From CAYVCG01 sp964449985 (lineage in GTDB: Bacteria > Bacillota > Clostridia > Lachnospirales > WRAX01): a DNA stretch of 15,312 nucleotides. Both the position numbers and the translations under genes were made by a program. The notes under the pieces were generated by a model that did no database searches, was not told where the DNA came from, and saw nothing but the letters and a program-made list of their open reading frames with translations. Numbering within the stretch: the stretch's first letter is position 1; every line of letters starts with the position of its first letter. Positions 1-6,154 of the stretch are shown piece after piece. Location: assembly GCA_964449985.1 (NCBI GenBank), contig CAYVCG010000049.1, positions 1 to 15,312 of the forward strand. Reading direction: 5' to 3'.

Positions 1-543
1 ATGATATTCATGTGGGCGTTATTTGCTTCTGCAAGCGCGCTCTCTATTATCGGTCAAGCGTCTCCTATGGCCGGAGGCGTTGGTATGGCTGCTCAAACCG
101 CTGCTTTTGCCGTCGGTATTATCTCAGTTTTTAACGGATTGGGCAGAATTATAATAGGATATATATATTCTAAGTTCAACAGAAAAACTATTATGAGCTG
201 TATAGCTTTATGCTTTGTTCTGGGCGCTGCAATATTGATCTTATCGTTCCAGACATCTAATCAGCTGCTTATATATCCGGGATTCTTGCTTGTGGGCTTA
301 GGTTTCGGGTCTATACCATCGTTCGGCGTTTCTATCGTGCGTGAATTTTATGGCACGAAGAACTACAGCGTTAACATGAGCGTGTTTAACCTCCATCTTA
401 TATTGAGCGTTTTGATAGGCTCAACAATCGGTGGATTAATTATGCAAAATTTAAAAGATTATACAGCAGTTATATTGTTAACATTAGGATGCGGAATAGC
501 GTCTGTATTGTTTGCGTTTTTTGTTAAGAAAAAAACAAGTTAG
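1..543 (+). CDS. MFS transporter, OFA (oxalate/formate antiporter)-like, C-terminal half (5' truncated by window)
   Basis: This is an integral membrane transporter fragment of about 180 residues with six hydrophobic segments (roughly residues 1-19, 34-54, 63-83, 89-111, 126-148 and 154-175), matching TM7-12 of a 12-TM major facilitator. The first segment contains IIGQASPMA, which resembles the start of the second half in OFA-family members. GLGRIIIGYIYSKFNRK at about residues 46-62 is the motif-A-like loop of the C-terminal half. The ATG at base 1 has no visible ribosome site and a half-transporter is not expected, so the real start is almost certainly upstream of the window. The lysine-rich tail (KKKTS) is a normal cytoplasmic end. 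The substrate cannot be told from this half; a monocarboxylate or small organic anion is the family expectation. Family assignment is fairly sure, substrate unknown. Confidence 0.8.
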   Translation: MIFMWALFASASALSIIGQASPMAGGVGMAAQTAAFAVGIISVFNGLGRIIIGYIYSKFNRKTIMSCIALCFVLGAAILILSFQTSNQLLIYPGFLLVGLGFGSIPSFGVSIVREFYGTKNYSVNMSVFNLHLILSVLIGSTIGGLIMQNLKDYTAVILLTLGCGIASVLFAFFVKKKTS

Positions 544-556
544 GTCGAATAAGATA

Positions 557-605
557 TGTGCCGTTTGGTAAAATATTATAAAAATCCCATTGCACAAACG
601 GCACA
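557..605. promoter_or_regulatory. 11-bp perfect inverted repeat between MFS gene and spoVS
   Basis: TGTGCCGTTTG at 557-567 and its exact complement CAAACGGCACA at 595-605 are separated by 27 AT-rich bases that include a -10-like TATTAT. The dyad starts 14 nt after the transporter stop codon. It could be a long-loop hairpin in the 3' end of the transporter transcript or a DNA operator for a promoter read towards spoVS. No U-tract follows the right arm, so it is not a standard terminator by itself. The repeat is certain; the function is inferred. Confidence 0.45.
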
Positions 606-615
606 CTTATTATAT

Positions 616-638
616 ATGGAGAACTTTTCCATTTTTTT
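616..638 (+). terminator. Weak candidate terminator upstream of spoVS
   Basis: A short stem ATGGA/TCCAT (616-620 with 628-632) with a 7-nt loop is followed by a run of seven T (632-638). Five base pairs with two G-C is weak, so this is only a candidate end for the transporter transcript. Confidence 0.3.
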
Positions 639-664
639 CAAATTAAATTTTGGGGGCATTAAGT

Positions 665-925
665 ATGGAAATCTTAAAAGTATCAGCGACATCTCAACCC
701 AAGAATGTTGCAGGAGCAATTGCTGCAATAGCAAGAACTAATCAAAGCGTGGAAATATTTACAATTGGCGCAGGCGCTGTTAACCAAGCGGTTAAAAGCG
801 TTGCTATCGCTCGTGGATACGTTTCTCCGAACGGTATCGAGCTTATCTGTATTCCGGCCTTTTCTCAAATTGAGGTAGAGGGCGAAATGAAAACAGCTAT
901 GAAGCTTGTTATCGAAACAAGGTAG
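665..925 (+). CDS. spoVS: Stage V sporulation protein S (SpoVS)
   Basis: This encodes an 86-residue protein of the SpoVS (Alba-like fold) family, a small nucleic-acid-binding-type protein needed in Bacillus subtilis for spore coat/cortex development and septation control. The sequence is family-typical from the first residue: MEILKVSATSQPKNVAGAIA, then the IGAGAVNQAVKSVAIARGYV core (about residues 34-53), and the end EGEMKTAMKLVIE. The length equals the usual 86 residues. The ATG at 665 is chosen because GGGGG (652-656) sits 8 nt upstream and the protein starts exactly as the family does; an in-frame upstream start at 650 would precede the ribosome site. It stands alone, with an inverted repeat and weak terminator before it and about 300 bp of non-coding DNA after it. 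In Bacillus the gene is driven by sigma-H, but I could not identify a convincing sigma-H promoter here. Confidence 0.95.
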   Translation: MEILKVSATSQPKNVAGAIAAIARTNQSVEIFTIGAGAVNQAVKSVAIARGYVSPNGIELICIPAFSQIEVEGEMKTAMKLVIETR

Positions 926-942
926 AGTGTAAAACATTAAGT

Positions 943-1074
943 AACTTGTAAGTTAATAGACATTATTACGAATACAGCAAGGAAACTTATAAGTGACACA
1001 ATATATAACTAGATTGTTGCGTAATTTATAAGTTGCTCCATACATAGCTATAGACAAAATACGATTTACAAGCT
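943..1074 (+). repeat. Four degenerate 12-bp units spaced 39-41 bp
   Basis: The units are AACTTGTAAGTT (943-954), AACTTATAAGTG (984-995), AATTTATAAGTT (1023-1034) and GATTTACAAGCT (1063-1074). Start-to-start distances are 41, 39 and 40 bp. Each is a near-palindrome of the form RAYTTRYAAGYT, and weak similarity continues in the following 10-20 bp. Spacings are not multiples of three, so this is not a coding repeat. It could be a decayed tandem repeat or an array of binding sites about four helical turns apart. Confidence 0.5.
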
Positions 1075-1229
1075 GACAGCGTAAATATTTAAAAGCAGGA
1101 TTAGATTGCTATTGTAGAGGGTTAAAGCTAAGGAAAAAAAAGCGTTATCCGCAACAACTTAACCAATTTATTCTATGTAACTTTTTTATCAGTTAAGGTA
1201 ACTCTAAAATTATACGCTTTAAAAAACAC

Positions 1230-1270
1230 AAACGATAACCACCCGAAAAAAACGGGTGGTTATCGTTTTT
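1230..1270 (+). terminator. Strong rho-independent terminator directly ahead of the thioredoxin reductase gene
   Basis: A perfect 16-bp stem pairs AAACGATAACCACCCG (1230-1245) with CGGGTGGTTATCGTTT (1253-1268) around a 7-A loop, and a T run ends at 1270. It lies 11 nt before the next gene's ribosome site, so it either ends the spoVS-side transcript or acts as an attenuator in the reductase leader. Confidence 0.85.
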
Positions 1271-1295
1271 AAAGACATTTAAGGGAGTGAGTCAT

Positions 1296-2165
1296 ATGAT
1301 TGATGTTGCTATAGTCGGGGCTGGCCCAGCAGGGCTTTCGGCCGCAGTTAACGTTGCCGCTAGGAATAAAAAAGCCGTTGTATTTGGAAAAAACCCTGAA
1401 ACGTCCGCTATATGGAAAGCGGAAAAAATAAACAACCATTTAGGAATGCCAAACATAACCGGCGAAGAGATTACAAAAGCATTTGTTGACCATGCAAAGG
1501 CAATGGACATTGAAATAAGAGAAGGCCGCGTATTGCAAATCATGCCTATGGGAGATAAATTTATGCTGAATTTTGAAAACACCTTCATAGAGTGCGGCTC
1601 GGTTGTATTATCCATGGGCATCGAAAAAAGCAAGAAAGTCCCCGGCGAAGAAGAATACTTGGGCAAAGGCGTAAGCTATTGCGCCACTTGCGACGGTATG
1701 CTTTATAGAGGCAAGGACGTTGCTGTTATAGCAGAGGCAGAGGAAGCAGTTGAGGATGCAAACTTCCTTGCAGAAATATGCAACAGCGTATATTTTATAA
1801 ATATGCGGCGGGGAGAAGAATCATTTAACGAAGATCTTAACGAAAAAATTTCAATTGTTAAAGGAAAAATAACATCCGTTTCAGGAAATGAATTCTTGAG
1901 TTCTATCAATGTGGATGGCAATAACATAAATGTTGAAGGCGCTTTCTTTATTAAATCCACATTACCGCCATCAAATATCGTTTTTGGCCTTGAAACAGAA
2001 AACGGAAGCATCAAAGTGGGCAGGCGTATGGAGACGAATATAGCAGGCATTTTTGCTTGCGGCGATGCAACCGGAGCACCATATCAGCTAAGCAAGGCCA
2101 TAGGCGAAGGGCAAGTGGCGGGGCAGTCCGCTGTAAAATTCTTAGCAGGAAAATCCACTTCTTAA
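1296..2165 (+). CDS. Flavin thioredoxin reductase-like protein lacking the NADPH motif (probable ferredoxin-dependent type, FFTR)
   Basis: This is a 289-residue FAD protein of the thioredoxin reductase family, expected to pass electrons through FAD and a redox-active CxxC to thioredoxin. FAD-binding GAGPAG is at residues 8-13, the redox pair CATC at 129-132 (CATCDGMLYRGK), and the second FAD motif GIFACGDATGAPYQ at 251-264. In NADPH-dependent enzymes the segment after CATCDG carries a GxGxxA loop and an HRRxxxR motif. Here those positions read VIAEAEEAVEDANFLAE (144-160) and NMRRGEESF (169-177), with no glycine loop and no HRR. This matches the clostridial ferredoxin-dependent flavin thioredoxin reductases. 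The ATG at 1296 is preceded by AAGGGAG (1281-1287) at 8 nt; an in-frame GTG at 1287 overlaps that site and is rejected. Family is sure; the electron donor is inferred. Confidence 0.88.
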   Translation: MIDVAIVGAGPAGLSAAVNVAARNKKAVVFGKNPETSAIWKAEKINNHLGMPNITGEEITKAFVDHAKAMDIEIREGRVLQIMPMGDKFMLNFENTFIECGSVVLSMGIEKSKKVPGEEEYLGKGVSYCATCDGMLYRGKDVAVIAEAEEAVEDANFLAEICNSVYFINMRRGEESFNEDLNEKISIVKGKITSVSGNEFLSSINVDGNNINVEGAFFIKSTLPPSNIVFGLETENGSIKVGRRMETNIAGIFACGDATGAPYQLSKAIGEGQVAGQSAVKFLAGKSTS

Positions 2166-2200
2166 AACCTATTGTCATTCTTTGTCATCTCTTTGCTCTT

Positions 2201-2273
2201 ATAGGTGCGTGCTTTGCGCGTTCGCTTACAACATAATGGTCGAGCAATACGGACGCACAATGCGCGCCCCTAC
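2201..2273. repeat. GC-rich imperfect inverted-repeat element (REP/MITE-like)
   Basis: Arms at 2201-2225 (ATAGGTGCGTGCTTTGCGCG plus five bases) and 2249-2273 match as inverted repeats at 18 of 25 positions around a 23-bp centre. The arms are clearly more GC-rich than the flanking DNA. The right arm read on the - strand starts GTAGGGGCGCGCATTGTGCG, a style often seen in dispersed intergenic repeats of clostridial genomes. It encodes nothing. Dispersal in the genome is inferred, not seen. Confidence 0.45.
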
Positions 2274-2350
2274 AGAAATTCTGGTTTTACGCCATTTGTA
2301 GTATCAGCCATTGGGCCATCCGTTAAAAACTTTAGTATTTGTCCACATCG

Positions 2351-2391
2351 TGGGGAACTTTTTTCATAGAAAAGGTTCCCCATATTTTTTT
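2351..2391 (+). terminator. Rho-independent terminator after the thioredoxin reductase gene
   Basis: The stem TGGGGAAC (2351-2358) pairs with GTTCCCCA (2375-2382). A largely complementary T/A extension closes the loop, and TATTTTTTT follows to 2391. It lies 185 nt after the reductase stop codon and before the ribosome site of the next gene. Confidence 0.8.
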
Positions 2392-2460
2392 GTTGCAACA
2401 GCACTTGAATAAATAATGCACCTCTGGAAAAAATAACACAAAAATAAAGGAGCTATTCAA

Positions 2461-3714
2461 ATGGACATAAAAACAGTGGAAATAAACAACCATATAAACC
2501 TGCTGTGTATTCCCTCCACAAAATTCAAAACAATCAGCACAGTTATGCTAATACGAAACCACCTTGCCAGAGAAACCGCAACTAAAAACGCCATAATTCC
2601 TCCGCTTTTAAAAAGAGGATGCAACAAATATCCATCTCTATCAGAGATCAACACAAAAACTGAGGAGCTTTACGGCGCAGTTTTTGATGCGGTTGTAATA
2701 AAAAAAGGCGAAGAGCAGATTATGCAGTTTTATATGGAAACATTAAGCCGGTCTTTTGACGAAAACCTGCTTTTCGATGGGCTGGAAATGCTACGTGATA
2801 TCGTTTTGGAACCACTGACGGAAAACGGAGGTTTTGTAAAAGAATTTACGGAGGGCGAAAAGGAAAACCTAAGAAGGACAATCAAAAGCAGGCTAAACGA
2901 CAAAAAGGAATACGCAAAGTTACGCTGTGTTGAAGAAATGTGTAAAGATGAGCCTTTCGGGATATACGGAGACGGTTATTATGAAGATGTAGACGAAATA
3001 AACAGCCAAAACCTATATGAACACTACAAACACATACTGCTACAATCACCTATAGACTTTATAATAATAGGCGATTGCGACATACAAAAAACGGCTGAAA
3101 AGCTAAAAAAACTATTCTCAATAAAAAGAGATGACATAAGCCCTATTCCAAAAACTAAAGTCGTTTATAAACCATCAGAACAAAAGGTTATAAAAGATAA
3201 GTATGACACATCCCAAGCAAAGCTTTGCATGGGCATGAGAAGCGATAGCCCAAACACGGGTAAGGCATTTTATGCCCTTCTTGTTCTTAACGAAGTTTTT
3301 GGCGGCGGGCCAGAATCAAAACTCTTTAAAACCGTCAGAGAAAAAGAGAGCTTATGCTATTATGTCAATAGTTTTGTATACAGATTCAAGTCTATTATTA
3401 TGGTGCAATCCGGTATTAACGAAAAGGATGCCGAAAAGGCTATAGATTTAATAAAATCAATACTTGATGAAATAAAACAAGGCGAAATAACAGTTGAGGA
3501 AATAGAAAAATCCAAGAAAAACCTTGTCAAAAGGCTAACAGGCGTTTATGACAGTCCTCAGGGCATTATGGATTTCTATCTAACACAAAAGATGCTTGAT
3601 GAGAACTGCGGAATCGACGATGCAATAAGATTTATTTCCGAAGTGGAGCAAAAAGAAGTTTTGGAAGCGGCCAAGGGGCTCTATGTGGATACGGTTTATC
3701 TTGGGCTACCATAA
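2461..3714 (+). CDS. M16-family peptidase-like protein without the zinc motif (YfmF-like)
   Basis: This 417-residue protein has the two-lobed architecture of the M16 (insulinase/mitochondrial processing peptidase) family. Where an active subunit has HxxEH in its first lobe, this one reads AIIPPLLKRG (about residues 44-53), so it cannot bind zinc there. The second lobe keeps the family segment GGGPESKLFKTVREKESLCYY (281-301), with Arg293 and Tyr300/301 as candidates for the R/Y pair that helps bind substrate in two-chain M16 enzymes. I infer it is the non-catalytic partner of the next gene, 51 nt downstream. There is no signal peptide or membrane segment, so the pair is probably cytoplasmic. 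The start is supported by AAAGGAG (2446-2452), 8 nt before ATG. In Bacillus the same kind of pair is yfmF/yfmH. Natural substrate unknown. Confidence 0.85.
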   Translation: MDIKTVEINNHINLLCIPSTKFKTISTVMLIRNHLARETATKNAIIPPLLKRGCNKYPSLSEINTKTEELYGAVFDAVVIKKGEEQIMQFYMETLSRSFDENLLFDGLEMLRDIVLEPLTENGGFVKEFTEGEKENLRRTIKSRLNDKKEYAKLRCVEEMCKDEPFGIYGDGYYEDVDEINSQNLYEHYKHILLQSPIDFIIIGDCDIQKTAEKLKKLFSIKRDDISPIPKTKVVYKPSEQKVIKDKYDTSQAKLCMGMRSDSPNTGKAFYALLVLNEVFGGGPESKLFKTVREKESLCYYVNSFVYRFKSIIMVQSGINEKDAEKAIDLIKSILDEIKQGEITVEEIEKSKKNLVKRLTGVYDSPQGIMDFYLTQKMLDENCGIDDAIRFISEVEQKEVLEAAKGLYVDTVYLGLP

Positions 3715-3765
3715 GATGCTTGATGCAATATGACAAAATTCACACAATCGAAAGGAGCAAAACCA

Positions 3766-5034
3766 ATGCCCACAACTACCGAAAATTCCACACTTAATGA
3801 AAAACTTATAACCAACGAGTTGTCAAGCGGTTTAAAATGTTATATAATACCAAAAAAAGAATTTGTCGTTAAACAAGCCATGATTTGTACAAAATATGGT
3901 TCGCTGGACAATACGTTTTCCACAGATGGAAATAAGCACTCTATGCCGGAAGGTATTGCGCATTTTTTAGAGCATAAAATGTTTGAGCAGGAAAACGGCG
4001 GAAATGTTTTTGAAAGCTTCATAAACCAAGGAGCAGACTGCAACGCATACACAAACTACACACAAACCGCATATTATTTCAGCTGCACTGACAAATTTGA
4101 AGAAAACTTAAAATTGCTGTTGAGCTTTATACGAAACCCTTATTTTACTGAGGACAACGTTCAGAAAGAGAAAGGCATAATATCTCAAGAAATAGCGATG
4201 TATGATGATGATCCAAACTGGATTGTGTATGTAAACCTGTTCAAAGCGCTGTATAACACAAACCCCGTTCGGGAAAATATTGCCGGAACAGCAGATTCCA
4301 TCATGAAAATAACAAAGGACATGCTCTACGACTGCTATAACACGTTTTATAATCCGCATAACATGGGGCTTATCATATGTGGAGACGTGGATGAAAACGA
4401 GATTTTTGATATAGCAGAGACCACTGTAAAAAAACGCCCTTCTCCTGAAATTGAGCGAATATACGGCGAGGAACCAAACCAAGTTTCCCAAAAATATATT
4501 GAGCAAAAAATGGATGTATCTATTCCGGCTTTTAACATAGGTTTTAAGGAAAATGATTTCTCTATGGAACCGAATAAAAAGAATGCAGCAACAAAAACCC
4601 TTATTGATATTATGGCGGGCCAATCAAGCCAGCTTTATGAAAGACTTTATAACAAGGGGCTTATTAATAACGAGTTTGATGCCAGCTATATGGGAAGCCC
4701 GTATTTTGGGACAAGCATTTTTGGCGGATACTCAAAGGACCCAGACAAGGTTTTAAACATGCTGCTGGATGAAATATCTAGGCTTAAAGCCGAGGGAATA
4801 CCTGATGAGTTGTTTTCCCGAACAAAAAAGAAACATATCGGCAGGTTTATAAAAGGTTTTAACTCAATAGAGGCGACAGCATATGCCCAAGCCGACTATT
4901 TTACAAGGGACACTGATATTCTAAAATCCTTTGATGCATATTATAATTTGGAAAAGAGTGATTTAATAAAGCGTCTTGATGAGCACTTTTGCAGCGACTT
5001 TTCGGCAATGTCAGTTGTCAGTTCGAAACGTTAA
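3766..5034 (+). CDS. Zinc-dependent M16-family peptidase (YfmH-like)
   Basis: This 422-residue M16 peptidase is the likely catalytic subunit of the pair. It has the zinc motif HFLEH at residues 66-70 (GIAHFLEHKMFE), with His66 and His70 as ligands and Glu69 as base. Glu142 in KGIISQEIAMYDDDP is the expected third ligand, about 72 residues later. The NYTQTAYYFSC segment (97-107) and the second-lobe LYERLYNKGLI (290-300) are family-typical. The start at 3766 follows AAAGGAG (3751-3757) at 8 nt; an in-frame ATG at 3730 would add 12 residues and lies upstream of that site, so I reject it. Spacing to lgt downstream is 49 nt with no terminator, so the three genes probably form one transcript. No export signal is visible. 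Confidence 0.9.
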   Translation: MPTTTENSTLNEKLITNELSSGLKCYIIPKKEFVVKQAMICTKYGSLDNTFSTDGNKHSMPEGIAHFLEHKMFEQENGGNVFESFINQGADCNAYTNYTQTAYYFSCTDKFEENLKLLLSFIRNPYFTEDNVQKEKGIISQEIAMYDDDPNWIVYVNLFKALYNTNPVRENIAGTADSIMKITKDMLYDCYNTFYNPHNMGLIICGDVDENEIFDIAETTVKKRPSPEIERIYGEEPNQVSQKYIEQKMDVSIPAFNIGFKENDFSMEPNKKNAATKTLIDIMAGQSSQLYERLYNKGLINNEFDASYMGSPYFGTSIFGGYSKDPDKVLNMLLDEISRLKAEGIPDELFSRTKKKHIGRFIKGFNSIEATAYAQADYFTRDTDILKSFDAYYNLEKSDLIKRLDEHFCSDFSAMSVVSSKR

Positions 5035-5083
5035 TTGTCACGAAAATGTCCTGCATTTTTAATAATTTTTAAGGGGGATACAC

Positions 5084-5959
5084 ATGAATACGATTTCCGG
5101 AACACCCGATATTATTTTCCCGAATATCGGCATAGTTATTGATAGGTTGAACAAGGTTGCGTTTAACTTTTTCGGTACGGCTATATATTGGTATGGCATT
5201 ATTATGGGCATTGGGGTTGCCGCTGGGCTTTTTATGGCTATTCGCGAAGCAAAGCGCACAGGGCAGAGCATTGACGATTATTATGATTTTCTTATTGTCG
5301 CCATAATAGCAAGCCTTATTGGAGCAAGGTTGTATTACGTCATATTCTCATGGGATACGTATAAAGACGATTTGCTCTCTATATTTAACCTGCGCAGCGG
5401 CGGAATTGCGATTTATGGCTGCATTATCGGATCGGTAATTGCGGCTATTATATTTACAAAGATTAAAAAGATTAATTTCTTTAAATTCGCAGACACTTGC
5501 GTTTTTGGTCTGATACTGGGTCAGATAATCGGCAGATGGGGCAATTTCTTCAACAGAGAAGCGTTTGGCGGATACACAAACTCTATTTTCGCGATGCAAT
5601 ATTTAAAACCAACCGTTGATTCCGGCCATATAACACAAAATATTTTAGACAACGTTGTTATGATAAACGGCGCGGAATATATTCAGGTTCACCCGACTTT
5701 CCTATACGAATGCTTGTGGAATATAGGTTTATTTATAATAATGAATCTATATAAGAAAAATAAGAAATTCGATGGAGAAATGCTCGGAATTTATTTTACA
5801 GGGTATGCTATTGGTCGTTTTTGGATAGAGGGCTTGAGAACGGATCAATTGATTTTATTTGGAACGGGCCTTGCTGCTTCGCAAGTTCTTTCCGCTATTT
5901 TGGCAGTTGCTGGCATAATATTTATTGTTTATAACAGGCGTAAGCTAAAAACCGCCTAA
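5084..5959 (+). CDS. lgt: Prolipoprotein diacylglyceryl transferase (Lgt)
   Basis: Lgt is the membrane enzyme that moves diacylglycerol from phosphatidylglycerol to the lipobox cysteine of prolipoproteins, the first step of lipoprotein maturation. The 291-residue product has about seven hydrophobic segments. The hallmark blocks are all present: GARLYYV (80-86), RSGGIAIYG (104-112), the signature GRWGNFFNREAFGG (150-163, with Arg151, Asn154 and Glu159), VHPTFLYE (202-209), and GRFWIEGLRTD (244-254). Length is normal. The GGGGG-type ribosome site (AAGGGGG) precedes the ATG. It is the last gene of the M16 pair cluster, and a lipoprotein substrate is encoded in this window at 10736-12040. No terminator is visible before the serC promoter. 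Confidence 0.96.
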   Translation: MNTISGTPDIIFPNIGIVIDRLNKVAFNFFGTAIYWYGIIMGIGVAAGLFMAIREAKRTGQSIDDYYDFLIVAIIASLIGARLYYVIFSWDTYKDDLLSIFNLRSGGIAIYGCIIGSVIAAIIFTKIKKINFFKFADTCVFGLILGQIIGRWGNFFNREAFGGYTNSIFAMQYLKPTVDSGHITQNILDNVVMINGAEYIQVHPTFLYECLWNIGLFIIMNLYKKNKKFDGEMLGIYFTGYAIGRFWIEGLRTDQLILFGTGLAASQVLSAILAVAGIIFIVYNRRKLKTA

Positions 5960-6017
5960 AACATGGATTGCACCATACAAAAAAAGACAAGTTTCGCTTA
6001 AAAATATCGTTAAACAA

Positions 6018-6064
6018 TTGACATAGTGGCTTCTTTAGTATTATAATAAACCATACTAAAGAAG
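6018..6064 (+). promoter_or_regulatory. serC promoter overlapped by a perfect 12-bp inverted-repeat operator
   Basis: A consensus -35 TTGACA (6018-6023) and -10 TATAAT (6042-6047) are 18 bp apart. CTTCTTTAGTAT (6030-6041) and its exact complement ATACTAAAGAAG (6053-6064) flank the -10 box with an 11-bp gap. The left arm fills the -35/-10 spacer and the right arm covers the expected transcription start. Because the left arm would not be transcribed, this is a DNA operator rather than an RNA hairpin. The arms are 23 bp centre to centre, about two helical turns. The regulator is not identifiable from this window. Confidence 0.8.
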
Positions 6065-6098
6065 TAAGTTATTAATTGAATGTTATATTATTTTTACA

Positions 6099-6127
6099 AT
6101 ATCTGGCCCTTACGGCTCGACCGATAT
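6099..6127 (+). other. Small hairpin in the serC leader
   Basis: ATATC (6099-6103) pairs with GATAT (6123-6127), and inner GG/CC pairs (6105-6106 with 6121-6122) extend the stem past a one-base bulge. It ends 11 nt before the ribosome site. It does not match any riboswitch or T-box I know; a role in mRNA stability or translation is possible. Confidence 0.25.
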
Positions 6128-6154
6128 GGGTAATAATTAGGAGGGTGCGAATTT

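Larger units (their letters stand above)
926..1295. other. 370-bp non-coding region: degenerate ~40-bp repeats and possible structured leader
   Basis: No gene is supported here; stops occur frequently in every + frame. The first half carries four related 12-mers about 40 bp apart (separate entry). The second half has nested complementary segments: AAAGCGT/ACGCTTT (1139-1145 with 1214-1220) enclosing CTTAAC/GTTAAG (1158-1163 with 1192-1197). There is a competing pairing GGTTAA/TTAACC (1120-1125 with 1159-1164). It ends in a strong terminator at 1230-1270, only 25 nt before the next gene's start codon. This may be the spoVS 3' end, a leader with attenuation of the reductase gene, or a separate small RNA; I cannot decide from one sequence. 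Confidence 0.4.

Noticed and set aside
520..560. Sigma-H promoter for spoVS (GTCGAAT at 544-550)
   Set aside because: A -10-like GAAT exists, but the A-rich stretch upstream is too close and lacks the AGGAWWW -35 element.
556..741. 61-residue + frame overlapping the start of spoVS
   Set aside because: No ribosome site, covers the inverted repeat and weak terminator, and overlaps spoVS in another frame.
926..1080. Decayed coding repeat downstream of spoVS
   Set aside because: The repeat steps of 41, 39 and 40 bp are not multiples of three and the frames contain stops.
1292..1666. 124-residue - strand frame opposite the reductase gene
   Set aside because: It mirrors a well-supported FAD protein and has no independent signal.
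4108..4623. 171-residue open frame on the - strand inside the M16 peptidase gene
   Set aside because: It is fully within the HFLEH peptidase gene, has no ribosome site or recognisable family, and is a shadow of the coding strand.
6024..6154. T-box or serine riboswitch ahead of serC
   Set aside because: No T-box sequence, specifier loop or terminator/antiterminator pair is present; the main symmetrical element is a DNA operator.
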